Source: Anser cygnoides
Lineage: Eukaryota; Chordata; Aves; Anseriformes; Anatidae
Length of the DNA: 64,000 bases
NCBI RefSeq assembly: GCF_040182565.1
Contig: NC_089882.1
Coordinates: 3,795,183-3,859,182 of the forward strand
Reading direction: 5' to 3'
The position numbers and the translations under genes are program-made. The number at the start of each line of letters is the position of its first letter. Position 1 is the stretch's first letter. Under the pieces are notes generated by a model. That model was given only the letters and a program-made list of their open reading frames with translations. It searched no databases and had not been told where the DNA came from. Shown here one piece after another: positions 37,302 through 51,500 of this stretch.

Positions 37302-39398
37302 CTGAAACTCGGCCGGAAAGCAAGAGGTTCAATGACACCGCAATTATCCCATGGCATTTCTGACACTCGGAATAAGGATGCAAGGGGAGAAGGTACTTGG
37401 TGGGCGGACGCTGTCTGGATACGAGAGACGGTGCCTGAAGTGCAGAAGGTAGAGCCTGAGCCAAGCCTGGTTGCATTGTCTGAACCCAGAGCTAAAAGCT
37501 GGTGCTGGTGAAGTAGAGGTGCTGAGACCCAAAGCTCCCCACACCTGCGAGCACAGCGCTGAAGCCAGAGAACTGCAGCACACCCAGAAGGACAGCTTTA
37601 ACTTTTTCACTCACTCAATTTTACATCTCTAGTACCAAGGCAGAGAAGTGCTGCACAGTCAAGGGAGCTGTTCAAACTCCTGCAAGAGTGGAGAGATTCT
37701 AAAATTCAGCAATACGAACAGAGTTATCACTTAGAAGACAGGAGATGAGAAAGAACCTCAGAACAGCTCAAAAAAAACAAATGATCTTGTCTGCCAAGTC
37801 AATCCAGTCCATAATTTAATTCGCCAACCCTCAAAATACTCACAGGTAAATTACGACAACTGGAAATAATTTGCTCAGTTTACATGTTGTGGTCTGTATG
37901 ATCATCAATCACTCACAAGTATTTGGTTATATTTTCTGGGAGCAGAGGCTGTGCAGCAGTTCCCCCATCCCTCTCGTCACCACCTGCAACGAGGAACCTG
38001 CGCCCAGGAGGAACACGCGGAGTCAGAGCTTCCCGCAGGTACTGCTTGCAAGGGTGATGTTTGTCCTCTTCTAATTAAAAACAAAAATTAGTCCCACCCA
38101 AGTCCACCACATATGTACAATGATATAAAAAAATTATGGGTGTCTGTTAAGGGTACAAGTCAGCAATATCAGCGTGCTGCTTACTGAGGAACAGCTTAGC
38201 TACTGCTGTGATGGACACCATGGGATTCCTGAAGTGGATACAGCACGAGGGTAATCACACACCAACAGTGAGCTTAGAAGTCTGGAAGGTGCAGTGGTTT
38301 GTTATAACAAAAACATATCAGCATCCAAAAAGCTACCGATGCTTCCTGGCCTTTTGATGCATGTGATTTCTTTTAATATTAGTAATACTAGCACTTTTAA
38401 AAGGGCATATTTGTATTAAGTTGATAAATTAGAACAACTTTTGGAAGAAGCTGTTAAGGTTCAATGAATAAATCTATTTTTTTTTTTTTAATAACAGAGA
38501 TGATTTATTTGATAGCCCAAAATGAATCATTCTGAACTACCACTTCCTATCATCTTAATCCGACTGTCCCACTTGAAGATTCAAGTTTTGTATATAAAAA
38601 ACACTTCAGGAAATGTTTGTTGAAAAATGCCAGTGCACATTTAAACACTGGTTAGTCACCGAGCTGTTGGCAATCACCGTACCTTCTCCACAGAGAATTT
38701 GTAGATTGAAATAGCTTTTTATGATTTATAAAAATGAAATTTTATAACTGAAAACTTCTCAAATATTGCCTTAAGTGAAGACACGCCACAAACAAGATGG
38801 TATTTTAATGAGTCATTAAAACAAAGCAATAAATTCTTCTGAAGTTAAACTTATTGGGCATAAAGTGTGAACCTAAGAAAATTATTTTCTTAGGGGTCTG
38901 TGCCTGAGCAGGGACAGGAACAGCCCCGCAGGCACTCGGCCAGAGGGTTGGGCAGAGCAGTGCCCACTGCAGGGGGGAGCAGCCAAAAGAACAGCAGCAG
39001 TGGCCCAGGTGAAACGCTAACAAAAATACCACCTAGGCTCTTCAAGACTAATGAGTTAAGAGCAGGACTTTCACAAAAAAAAATGTTAGTGGAAGGTCTA
39101 CCATTACAACAGGTATCAAGCAACCAAAATAACCATGCGTTTCAACATAAATGGTAAATAATAGTGCCTATTGCTATTGGTTGGAATGACACTTTTTTCA
39201 TCTTGAATAACATGAATAATCAGGCTATTTCTATTAATCCCCACTTAAACCTCTATTAACAAAGCAAATATTGGCCATCATTGTTCATATGATTCCTGAC
39301 ATGGATGCGCTGTAAAAATAAAACACAAGGTTTATGACAGAAATGTGAAAATAATCATGGTTTGGTATTTAGATTAAATGTGTGGTGTAACACCTTAC

Positions 39399-39440
39399 AA
39401 CTGTACAAACAGAGATGCACTGATGTAATGTATGTTCTGG
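39399..39440 (-). CDS. Candidate short exon
   Basis: A very good acceptor (CTCATTTTTTCTTCAG) is followed by 42 bp and a donor ACAGTT|GTAAGG. All frames are open. In the phase 2 to phase 2 reading it gives QNIHYISASLFVQ, which would join the 37.3 kb candidate. The donor's exon side is weak. Confidence 0.28.
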
Positions 39441-41792
39441 CTGAAGAAAAAATGAGTTATGATACTTTAATACAAAAACTCATTTTCATGTGAATTTTTA
39501 TACATCTCAAACAGATTTAACCTTAGGTTGTTAGATTTTTAGATTTAATTCATTAGCTACATTATGTAGTGATACCACAGAATAATTTTCTTGTCAGGCC
39601 AGCCGCCCTCTTGCAACACTCTTAAAGGTACTTCGAAATCCAGTTTTCACGTTGAATATAAATCAGTCAATTCTGAGTTGGCCAAGGATGCACAAAATGG
39701 AATATTTAAAACTTCCCTTTTGCCGTGAGGCCAGGTGTCAGACCTCAGCGAGTGCTGCCGAGGGAATCAGCTTTGTTTCTACAGTATCTCATATAGGTTG
39801 TTACATCTACTGCTCCGCTTTTCCTGGGATGTTCTCGCCATGTCCTCAAAAGAGCAAAACAAGGGGCTACTAGATTATCCCGTTGGGCAGATCCCAAGCA
39901 CACCAGGCTGTAGTGACTTGCTCAAGACTCTGGAGGAAACCTACAAAAAGCTGTTTAAGGGCCAGCCTCTGCCACGTGAGACTACCTCATCTTTTCCACA
40001 GCTTGTTCCCCTGATGGAAAGGTAGCGGAACATCAGGGAGTCCCCAGGGACAGACGTTTGCAGTGAGCTTGTGCTCAGGCTACAGGCGTAGCACGGAGCT
40101 CCGTGGGTCGGACTGCCTTCCTTCCTGCTCCTCGTACGGAGGAACACCTCATCAGGCCATCGTGAGATCCACTGTTTCATTTCACTCCTAAAATTAAGTA
40201 TTTCAGATAGAAGAGAACTTTTAGCAGAAATGTATCCTCAGTACAAAATAACTTATTTCATAAGCTTTTTCATAAGATTCAGAAGATTAACTTTCCTACG
40301 TGTTATTTCAATGTATATTACTACAATCAAAAGACAATTTTGTTTTATGACAGTTATGATATATCTAAGTCAAAAACAAAAATAATTAGGTATGGCATAT
40401 CACTTTAATTTCCTCCTATTCATAAATCAGATTGTTGTGCTTTGCAATACTACTTCCAAACTATTTTAATGTGCTTTGAATCTACCCTGGCTAGCCCTTC
40501 AGTTCTTTAAGAATACACACCTTTGTACATTTGAACACAACGTCATAAAGATGCTTGGCATTTCAACATGCATTTTTAATGCATTTTGTAAAATATATTT
40601 CTAAACCTAGAGATTAGCACAATGTTAATTGTGGCCTTACAATTTCTGCTGGAGATCTGCATATAGAAATAGGTCCACACTTTGTCATATCTTAATGCCT
40701 CCACTTACTCTATAAGCTGAGCTAGATTCATCAGTTAGGCATTCTCTGTAGAAAGAAACTCTTCATGAGTTACTAAAAGCTACAGATATTTTTACCACAT
40801 CCTTAATTTTGTATCCATAATAAGGCCAGTAATTTCTCACTAAAAGTCACTGTTAAAAAAAAATCATGTTAGTATTCTAGTCCAAGTAACTCTATAAATA
40901 TTTTGGGACCGAGAAAACATCTCTAGCTTACTAGAGTTTGAAAACATTTCCGGTAAGCAATTATTTTTAAGATTGTCAGTCCTAGCTCTGCCCTTTGAGA
41001 CCTGTGCATATAGCATCTGATTATTGCAGTGGCACTTACTTAAATACCCAAGTAGAGTTTAGAAGAGGCACTTCTCCACACAGAAGTTGTCATGATTCAG
41101 CCTTGCAAGCTCTATTGTGGAAGAACTCCAATATAAATATCACAGTACTATGCTATGAATGCTCTATGACCTTACAAAAAAAGTATCTTATCAGTAGAAA
41201 GGTTATTAACTAATAGTATGAGTAGCATGAGTGTAGGTGCATCCTCAATTTTGGGACAGAAGGGCACTGATGGAGTTTACAATGTTAAGTGTTTAGAATG
41301 GAGAGAGAAAGTACTGGAGTCACAGCTGACAAAAGACTGAGTCTCTGAAAGACTGAAGGAAGGAATAATGAAGGCAGCCACTACACTGCAAGACTATGTT
41401 ATCGCTGTACACAACATTTTAAGGCAACTAGTGACAAGCTTAACTCTTTTCTCCTACACCCCCATGAAAGCCTGTTCATCACTGCAGCACTGCCAGTAAA
41501 ATGTCTCTGACTTGGTATTGCTGTATCTTGCAAGTGAGGAAAAAACTGCTACATTTCAAAGAGGAAAAAAATCCCAGTTTTGAAACCAGTTTAGAATAGA
41601 ATGTATTTCCACGTTTGCAAAGCACTTTTCAAAGCAGAGCTGGAGTCTCAGCCACCCCCGCCGATGGGTTGTCCCAGAGCGAGGGAGCCTGCAAGCACCA
41701 GGAGGGTTTACGAGAACCAGACCCCAGCAGCTCTGGGAGCCCCAGGCGCTGGGACACCAGGGGGCTGGAGGTCACCGGCCTCCCCCACTCAC

Positions 41793-41815
41793 TGCCAGTC
41801 ACCCGCATGAGGCAG
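41793..41815 (-). CDS. Candidate 23-bp microexon
   Basis: A strong acceptor (ATTAAATTCTTCTCTGCCAG) and strong donor (TGGCA|GTGAGT) enclose only 23 bp, read as LPHAGDW, phase 0 in and phase 2 out. It is listed because it is one of the few ways to connect the 44.8 kb and 39.4 kb candidates in phase. The small size makes chance likely. Confidence 0.22.
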
Positions 41816-44354
41816 CTGGCAGAGAAGAATTTAATCAAAAGCAATATACAGCAATGCCCTCACTTTGATGATGGCAAATCCTATCAGGACAATTGTTTGT
41901 CAAACGCTGTCAGCGTCAGACACTGCTTCAGTCACTACAGACAGGCAAAGTCTGCAGGGAGGGTAATTTCTTTGCTGTTTAACAGCATTACTGAATGACT
42001 TCTTTTCACCTGCTCCCCATGTTCTCTCTGCTGGCTCCTACCCCTCTCGAGCCACAGGGTATAACAGTGGTCTGACCCAATGCAGCCATTCCCACGACTG
42101 TACCAAGTGACACGAGCCTTTCTTCCAGTTATTACCTCTCACTACAGCCTTGCTTTGTTCACCATCAGACCATCACAGTCACCAAAAAATACCGATATTA
42201 AGTAGAAAGAGTAATTGCCACCCCTATCGCAGGAGACATTGCCAAGCAGAACTCAGTTTCATTAAGAGTATTGATTGTGATTTATTTGTGCCTGGGAGAG
42301 ATTACAGTTCCTGCCCCACACTGTATTATATGACCACTATATACTGATGTTTCAGAAAAGATTGATTGTATTTTCAGAAATGATTCATTAAAAGATCTTT
42401 TCAGACAAAAATCCCAAGAAACAGGTTTTGAATCCTTTAATAAAACACTAAGAAAGTGTTTTTGTTTTAGCAGCTTATGTCAAGTAAATACAACATGAAT
42501 AAAATGTAAATTCACCCTCCAACTTTTTATTGTTCAGATAAGCATAAACTGGAAGGAGAAATGTGGAACTTTGTCCAGTTATTGCACAGTTCAACAAGAT
42601 CCCAAAACTGGTTTTGAGTAACGGACTCTTTTGCAATTTGAATTCATTTTACCCTATAGTATGTCAGTCACGATAACTGGCTCTGCTGCGTTTATCCAGG
42701 ATCAGTGATTCTCATACATTACTGAAAAAACACACTGTTGAACCTTCCAAGTAGTTCTCCGGTAAGTGTACCATGCTTCTCCAAAGGTAATAATTTACAC
42801 ACCGCTGCAAAATGCATTTACAAAACTAATCTTTTAAGGATGAGGAACCACTGAATTGAATACCAAAAGAGATTTATTCATATAGCTGCATGTTATGTAT
42901 TATTGATGCTGAAGTTGCTATATCCTTGAGCAATAGTCAACTTCGTTCTACCACTGTCTTGACCCAAAACACAATTATTTGTTCGATTTTACTATTTCAA
43001 TTGATCTCAAAGGAACCAGCCAGGTGTTAAGCAGCTTGTATGTGTGCTCTGCAGCTTAAATGACAACTTAAGTTTTAAATTATATATTATGTACAATATA
43101 AATCCAGGATACAAAAATAATACTGGATTTTATATTTGCATCTTCAGTAGATGGTTACTGTTACTGCTTTTTGCATCTAAAACAATAACAATTTAAAATA
43201 CAGCTGCTGGTTCAGAGATGTGTTTGTCTTTCTCAACAACATTGAAGAAAATCCTTGATAAAAGGGTTTGAATCAGCTCCATCCAAGCATTTAAGAATTA
43301 TTAAAAGTTGAAGATAGAATAGACTCTTTTGTCAGTTAATTAATCACTTAACAATATGACAGAAATAGTAACATCCTGAAATGATTAGAAACTGGCTTCA
43401 GAACAAAAGCACGTTTATATATAAGAGTCTAAGTATATGTGCATGAATATATAGTCATACATGCTTTTGTTGTGAAGCCACACAGACTCTATGTCTACCT
43501 GCCTCTAAGTAGTGTTCAAATCTTATATCTGAAGCAGCATTTCTTAGGAATGCTGGATTAGTCTGCCTGAGAGTTCAACTGTCGTTTCCTCTTTATTTTA
43601 GGTCTAAGTTATGGTAGCTTTTAACATAAATAAAACATCAGAAAAAAGAATGAATTGTCAACAATAAGTCTACCAATATTGGTTTTCTATAAAATCTTCT
43701 CCATTTAAACTCTGCTGGTAGGGATTAGGGAAAAGTATGGGGTTGGGAAGAGGGGACAGATGGCATCTGAGAGATGAGGAGAATCATAATCAACCTGCCA
43801 AGGTGACTCATAAAAGAGAAGTCCCTTACATTTAACTGGAAACAGGCTACGGTGCCACAGTTCAAAGGGGGAATTGCCACAGGAGTGGGACAATCCAAAA
43901 ACCCAGTGGTGATCATAACAACACTGGAGATACTGTGTGATTTCAAAACATGGATAATGGTGGAGAGAAGCAAGAACGCTAAACTGTTTTATACAATAAA
44001 AGGAAGGAATGAACATCGTTCATTCTATGAGAGTGGAGAAAGGAAACTAATAACCACGGCATGAACCTTATGAAAACCTGATGAAAGTGTGCAACCAATT
44101 CTGGTCTTACCCAAGGGTTCTCTGAGCAGAATAGCTTACAGATCATTCTGCTGGTCTGTATCTAGAACTTTCCCTAAGCTGGAAAGCTGGAAATTGACCA
44201 ATTAAATATCAAAAATCTAGATGACACAGTATTGTTTACTTGGGAGCCAGAGAGAGTATATAATTATGTAAACTGAGTGTAAACTATCTGAATGTAAATT
44301 GTTAACCGCAAGATTCTTGAACTTCTAATAAGGATATCAAATTGTTATAGCAAA

Positions 44355-44379
44355 ATATATATATATATATATATATATA
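44355..44379. repeat. (AT)n microsatellite
   Basis: About 12 uninterrupted AT units. Confidence 0.95.
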
Positions 44380-44741
44380 AAATTCCTATTCAGTGACACC
44401 TTACCTATCTCTAAAGTTAGCAGAGAAGCACATTCAGACAGATTCAGCTCAAGAAAAATTCACTCCTAGGGCACAAAAGATCCTCAGCATGACACTCCCT
44501 ATGAATACAGGAAGCCCACTGGGACTTGAATAAGTTATAAAATCTCAAGCAAAGTAAGTTATCTTCCTTTTGCATGTAGATCCTTGGTCTTTTCATTTTA
44601 AATGGCCCACTATTATCTCAGGTGATAATTTGCTCCAATAATTACTGCATAAACCCATTTTATTATCACCTGAATTTACACAAAATTACCTAAAAACTAA
44701 CAAGAGTTGGGGGCTTTATGTCTAATAAATTCATTGTTCAC

Positions 44742-44897
44742 CTCCAGCTTAAACATTAAAACATCATCCTTGTAGGGGATCACAGGGAACTTCAAGTACT
44801 GAAGATCTTTGCAGATGATATGAGAGTTAAAGTCAGCTTCTGTAACAGGAAAACTAAATTGCCTTGCTATCTCAGAGCCACGGTGTGCAGCCAAACT
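44742..44897 (-). CDS. Candidate exon inside a 133-codon open frame
   Basis: The minus frame is open from about 45096 to 44697, the longest coding-like stretch outside the core. I place the exon between the acceptor CACCTACCCCTTGTTGGCAG and the donor CTGGAG|GTGAAC: 156 bp, phase 0 to phase 0. It reads SLAAHRGSEIARQFSFPV, then HIICKDLQYLKFPVIPYKDD and VLMFKLE. A better-looking acceptor at 44997 (CTTCCATTGGCTCTGCAG) would add about 33 hydrophobic residues but changes the incoming phase. Another donor (TCTT|GTTAGT) at 44701 would extend the 3' end. LKFPVIPYKDDVLMFKLE looks like paired beta strands, as in the core exons. Confidence 0.45.
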
Positions 44898-45699
44898 CTG
44901 CCAACAAGGGGTAGGTGGGTCCACATTAAGCTTAGAGCAATAAGTTCCCCAGGCCACGAAGAGGGTTATATGCACTCTCTCCATAATGATAAATAAGCTG
45001 CAGAGCCAATGGAAGTCAGTCACATCCCATGGAGTCATTATAGCAATGCTGTGGCCTTCTTCAGTTTTATGTCTTACAGTAAAATATAGATATCCACGTT
45101 AGACCTCTCCAGGGACGAAAAGCACAGTTTGGGAAGGAGTCAGCTATCTGGTTGTTTGCCATTAAAGCCAGAACACAATAACCGCATTTAAAACCTGAAA
45201 TTAAATCTCATCCAACTACATGCATTAATCTTCCCAGGAAAACATCAATCTATTTAATGATAATCATTCAGAATATGAAGCAAAAATAAAGTAGAATAAC
45301 TCAGGAGGCTCTGACGTTACATGGTAACTTCAAAGGTAGTGTCAGCACACCTTGCAGCTTTGACGAGGTGCTTTCAATTAGGCACCTTGGGAAAAGCTAC
45401 GTGCGCCGCATCAATCAGCCCAAAACAAAGCAGTACCTGTGCCTCACACAATAGAAGAATAACTTGTATTATGCCAGGGAATTTAATGAGCTATGACTCC
45501 AAATCCCCGACAGGGAGTAACTCTACTTTATTGTTTATCCTCTGCACTGCCTAAGCCTCTCCGCACAGGCTCTACCCAAGCACCACCACCCTGGTGGCGG
45601 CGCCCCTTCGGCAGCGGGCTGCTGGCCGCATGGCGCTGCCCAGATATTGGCCCTGCCCCGTCCCCTGGGAGCGAGTTATCAGCTCCTGTATCCACTTGA

Positions 45700-46200
45700 C
45701 GTTACGCAATTAAGCTCCCTTTGAATACCTAATTTTTGTGAAAGCTAATTACCATACTTATTGCTACTTGAGATTAGCAAGGGAATGTAGAGAGAAGTTT
45801 AATGTTGTTGTATCTCTATAACTAAAATAGCTCTAGAAATAAATTCACAGTACACAGTTTCTAGCTCATTAAATATAGTCATCCTATTTTGTGCCCACAA
45901 ATACCTCTATTATTCAGCTTGAAGGATCTCACCGTTGATGTTGTTGTTGCTTATGCTGTGATAGCAAGCTGGAAACCAGTCACGGACGGGACTGTGCTAA
46001 GCTTTCGGCTGAGAAAACAAAACAAAGAGACGTAAGCTTTTTAATGTGATAGGTTGTCTGCGCTTAAAAGATGCATTAGAATGTTTTGTTAAATCCCCTT
46101 TAGTTTGCATACACAGTTAATTTGCTGGTATAAGTTATGTTTATTCTTACGAAAAGTTTGAGCACCATTTGTTACCCATACATTACGTTTGTCACCGCAA
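45700..46200. promoter_or_regulatory. Possible conserved non-coding element(s)
   Basis: Two adjacent AT-rich, non-repetitive stretches with GACGTTACGCAATTAAGC, GCTAATTACC and, after 46020, GACGTAAGC and TAGTTTGCATAC. No usable exon is seen. Speculative. Confidence 0.25.
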
Positions 46201-48491
46201 GCACACAGTTACTTCTTTAACTGCCAGTGCGTTATACTGGGAGAACGTTCAAACATAGACCAAATGTACGTGTTTCTCTATCAGTCATCGTGTGCCCAGC
46301 ACACTAACACCCAAACACTTCAGAAAGATGGACTTACTTATGCTCACAGAATGTTTCTGAGGAGCAAACCACTACTATCCCTGCTTTTCACCTGGGAAAA
46401 AGCCCCAAAAAGAGAGACAGATTTTCCCTGTCTGTGACAGGAGGGAATTTAAAGGGGATTAAATATAAATGTCAAAAGCAAGTAGAGTCCAGCGTTTCAA
46501 CCGCATGATCACTGTTTGCTCACAAAAGCAACCATGAATTGCACCACATGGTGACTGAGGTGACAAGTGAAATAAAGCAGCATTGGATGGGAAGTGAAAT
46601 GGGATATTTCAGCCCATAAATAAAGACACCCGTTGTGCAGTTTTAAAACCCTGAAAAATAGTTAAAATTTAAAGAAAATTTCTACTTTCTAGAGGCATGC
46701 CTGAGGATGCACACGGGAGAGCAAAGTGGGTGCCAATCTGATGCGGGAGGGTTTGCTCCCTGGGTAAGGCAGGTGAAGAAATGCCAGCAGCAGTGCTGTG
46801 AGCTTCACTTGGGACGGCTCAGGGGCAGACCAGCCAGAGAGGAAGACCTTGCAGTGAGAGGTAAGGCAGAAGAGATCAGCTCTGATGGTTTTCCACAGAA
46901 AAGTGAGATTGGCAGAGAGCAGAATTTGTAACTTCCCAGAGATAAAATCTGGATTCTAATAGGAATTAATGTGAATGCAAATAAAACAAAGCATAGTTAG
47001 CTGTAAATAAGGTTTCAATACTATTTGCATTATACAGACGACCTAGATATTTTATTATGTAACAGTCTTAATACTGCTTTCTGGGGCAAACAATACAGAC
47101 CAATTACAACCAAACAAGTACAGCTGAATTTTCTTGAGTACCGAAAGACACAAGTTATTTACATTTGTCCCCTGCAGATGTGCTATAACAGTCGGCAGAT
47201 GTTAGTGCTCATAAACGACTTCTAGAAAACCTCCATCACCCCACAAAAAAAGTAATAATCACTAGAACACTGATGGTTTTCTTCCATAATGGATTTCATG
47301 CCTATTTAAGATATGTATTTTTCATTGTTATACCCAGAAGGAGTCCAATAACAGTCTAGCACTCAACCTTTCATGGACAGAAGCAGAGAGCAGTTTCTAC
47401 CTACTGCTGACAGTGCCACAAAGTCTTTGTTTTTCTCTACTAGGATGCTGAGAAATGTTTTTGTAAGTAAATTCAGCCTTTAGCTACCACGAACCTATGA
47501 CACATTAGAGAACATTTTGAAAAGATCTGTGCCAAAAAAAAAAGTAAATCAAATTATGCTCTCAGGACTGCTCTGTGTATCTGGGCAGTGGGAGGCACCA
47601 TGCACTCCCTCGGAGGCTGGCATCCTCACGGCAGGTCCCAGGAGACATGCCCGTCCACTCGGCATCCACAGCCAGGAGTCCCTTTGAAGTGGGATCAGCA
47701 CGTTTTCCTCTTTGAATTATGTAAGCAGCATTTATCCTGCTCATCAGAAACAGCCAAAGATGACAGCGATGCTGCAAGCATGAAAGCCCTGCAGGTGTTT
47801 AAATCCTCCCAAAAGCCTGTTTTAAGAGCGTGGTATCCTACAGGACCCTGCTCTTGTAGAAGTGCGTGCAAACCTCGATGTTCAGCCAGTAAGTGCCTGC
47901 AGGAGCGGGGCCGCCCCACTTCTGACCTGCTGTCACCTGGAAGGAAACATGCGTCATTCACGGGGGAAATTCCTCTCCCTGCGTGCTGTGGTGCACAATT
48001 AAATTAGGAAGTATTTGTTCCATGACTGACATATTTTCTCATGCCAAGATTTACTTCGAGTGAACTAGAAGCCAGGTCCCTTTGATTTCTTCCCCAATAA
48101 CAATCTAAAGCATAGATAATTAATGAAGACAGGAGGTTATTTTAATTATACATTGTTTTAACTACAAGGGAGTTAAACTTGGAAGAAAATGAGAAAAGCA
48201 TACCAACTCGCACTCTCCAATGCAGACTGAAACCCTATGGGCCTTCTGCTCAGATACCGAAGCCAGGTTTTGGCTGTAAAGAGGATGTGGACTCAGAAAG
48301 CGACGACCTCTGTCACTTTGGGCACTCTGAGCACAGAGCTCTTCTGGCTTCTGCTAGAGCTCCTTTACAAGGAGCAGCAGAACTACTGCTGACGGGGCAG
48401 GGAGGTGTCTGATTTTGTCCAGGATTTAGTCTTAGATTTTTGCAAACTCTAAAAGTGGCTTTGGAGAATCCTCTCTCCATGTAGGTGGGGA

Positions 48492-48533
48492 AGCCTGTTT
48501 TACAGGCAGGGAAACTGAGGCACAGGAGGGATT
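48492..48533 (+). repeat. MIR/CORE-SINE-like fragment
   Basis: CCTGTTTTACAGGCAGGGAA and ACTGAGGCACAGGAGGG match the well-known MIR-type core (ttttacag..ggaaactgaggcacag). Only about 40 bp are alignable by eye. Confidence 0.5.
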
Positions 48534-51500
48534 CAGGAGCTTTATCACCTCAGACTTTTTATTAAATGAATTCTCCGTAGAGACAGTAATTACCGGACTT
48601 TACATTTATTACTAATTTATTTGCACAGCAAAGCAGTGCACATCTGCAGACCTGGAATTAGAACATGCTCTTTGTGGAAGAAACCTGTGAAAAGCAGCAA
48701 AACTGCACAGGTTTAAAACTCTCAAATGGCCTCCAAGCTACAGCCCAAGAATCCTTGTCACTACCTGGCGAGTATCACATCCAAAGTGAACACGTACCAT
48801 CGCAGGCAGGAGAGCTGAGAAATCTGAAGATTTTGTATAAATTACTTGCCTATTTTACCTCTGCAGAAACATTGATATTTGTAGATCCTCACTGTGTAAA
48901 CAACACGATGACATTTGTGGAGGCACAGCCACCCTGTCTCCTGGCCTCCTGCAGCACACGAGCACCAAGCACACACACATCTCTGCTGTCTGTTCCACCA
49001 GCACCCTGGGGAGATGTTTAGGCCTCTTTTGCCATGCAAAGAGTTGAGAATTTCAGCTAACAGAGCTTCCTTGTAGAATAAATTCCTGAAGAAAAAAAGA
49101 GGTTCTAGAAATTCTGTGGGGCACCCTTTGACTAGGTATAAGAGGGATCTTTTTTATCTTAATGTGTTGTGGTTCTTTTTTTTCAGAAAAGAATATTTGT
49201 TATCAATCATGAGAGATACAATTTCTATGATTTCCCTGAAGAAAGAAGAGCAGGTGCTAATCTAACAATGAATATCATACTGAGCCAGGAGAATTCATAC
49301 CCATTCATGAATTTGCATAGGGTAACTGTGAGTATTGGTGAATAACAATGAGAAAAATTTGTTTAAGTACCATTTGAAGGGCTCAGTGTTGTCTCAGCAG
49401 GCAGGAGCCTTACACGTCCTGTAGCACAGCCAGTTTGAAGCAATGTGAGTAGCACTGAACCATATTTTGTAATTACAGACTAACAGAATTCATAATAGCA
49501 TTTAGTTACCCGCAGTATGTCAACCCCCTAGCACATTGGTTAAAGACTAAGTCATACAAACGTACTGTTGATCTTACTTTCATGCAATGTAACCGCTCAC
49601 CCTCCTCGACACGAGGCACTCAGGTGTCTCGGTTATGTCCCTGATGCAGTTCCACCCTTAGAGCTTGGCTCCGGATTCACATCTCCCTCTTGAGGCACAT
49701 GCACACACACAAACGGCCGCAGGTGATGCCGGTTTGTAACAAAGGAACTAGAGAATAAAAAACTTTCAGAATATGAGTTATGTTCCTTATACAACACACC
49801 AAGAATTTTATAGGCATGTGTCTCAAATAACCTAGGATAGTCATAAAGATGGCAAGTACAGTTTCACTGACACAGCAGAGACAGAAGAATTAAAAAGTCA
49901 AAGTAAATTCCATCATGACACCTCTAGAATCATTTCTTCCTCTTTTCAATTAATTTTGAACAAAACCTCTTATAGGAGATGTAACTAGTTATTTTCAACT
50001 CCTACAGGATTTGCCATTCTGAAACTTATCTATAATGGAAAGGTTTCTACGTTCAATGCCAAGAGGCAGTCGGTTCTTTCACAAGGAATTTGAAGAATGA
50101 TCACAATAAATCAATGAAAGGGTCAATATAAACACGGGGAGAGACGGGGAAGCTGTCTGTACCAAACAGCAGTGAACTGTAAAACTCGGGGTGCCGAGCT
50201 GCTTGTCAAGAATGCTTAATCTGAAAACAGAAGTTACTAGAAAATGCATCCCCTATGCTTTCAAACCCTGGTGAAAGTCAGAATCCATGGCTTACTTCAC
50301 CAACAGCTCCCGAACACAGAGCAGGGCAGCAGCTGACCACAGTATCTTTCCTCCAAGCTCCCAGTTCAAGCTCACAACAGGTTCACATGCAAGCAAGAAA
50401 CCCGCTGTACTCTACAGACATGAGATTTTACTAAAAATATGCCGGGTAAGCTGACTGTATGGAAGAGTTACCCATTGCCTTGCCACAGCCTTTGTGGGAA
50501 TTCATTTCTCATCAAGCTCCCCAAAGCCACGAGAATCGCAGGGTGAGGGCTCCTGCACCAGGCAGAGCCTCGCCGCACGTGGGGCGTGCAGGATGTGTGA
50601 TGGGCTTTCGAGGGGCGGCAGGGGGCACATCCACAGCCACTGGTATCAGCGCCTGGATTACAGTGGCGCTAAGAGACCACAACTGAAATCAAAAAAACCC
50701 ATTGTTTGAGACTTAACGGGTGACCGTGCATCCATATTATAAGGAAAATCTATTTTGAAGAGTTTACAACATAAAAGTACAACTAAAGAAAATAACAGCA
50801 TCCATTTCACAGAGCCTAAGGAAAAGAATACAGAAGGATGACGATCCAAGCACGCAGCTTGCTAGATTTCACCTGAAGCGCTCTGACCACAGGGGCAGGC
50901 TGGCACACAGCTGGGGGCGAGCCCTGGCTGCTCCAAGTCCAGTGCCGTAGATGCAGAGCAGCAGGTGATGCTTTGCTGGAAAACACAAAGTCAAAAAGCA
51001 ATATCTACAAGAATAGCTTGAATTCCTTTCCCAGCTTGCAATTCACAGAACTCTATTGGGTAGGAATTAAGCAAGACGCATTCTTCCAGTCCTCTTTCAA
51101 TACAATTTTCCACTGTAGCCATGAAAAGCAATTTATTCCCATCTCCAGGGAGCTACACAAACTGCAGTCTCTCCACTGGTCCTGTGCTTCTCTGGAGCAT
51201 GCAGCCACTTCATTTTCTTCTCTGTTTTTATTTTTTCCTGGCAATCTTTGGGAACCCCCAGCAAACCAACAAGTAAAAGCAGACAGTGCACAGAAGTAGG
51301 GACCCGGTCCTGGCACAAACCCTTGCTCAAACAAGCCACCATCACAATAGCCTCTCGGAAGGGCCACCAAAACTGGCAGTGCACTTATTCAGGAAAGGGA
51401 TAAGAGTTAATGCACCCAGAGCCAGGCAGCTCTGATGTGATGCACAGTTAGTACATCCGCTGCTTTCAGACTCGCTGCAAGATCTCTCCTAACAATACTC

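Noticed and set aside
39900..39935. GTGACTTGCTCAAG, similar to part of the MIR core
   Set aside because: Too short and without the neighbouring GAGGCACAG block.
39985..40191. Minus-strand frame starting SEMKQWISRWPDE
   Set aside because: The acceptor is fair, but all nearby donors are weak or give the wrong phase.
40709..40745. 37-bp minus-strand segment with strong acceptor and donor (ECLTDESSSAYR)
   Set aside because: Splice signals are good, but its phases (2 in, 0 out) do not connect with the candidates on either side.
43813..43931. Minus-strand segment with donor AAAT|GTAAGG (ISSVVMITTGFLDC in one frame)
   Set aside because: Two frames are open and neither incoming phase connects cleanly to 44.7 kb and 41.8 or 39.4 kb. 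It remains possible.
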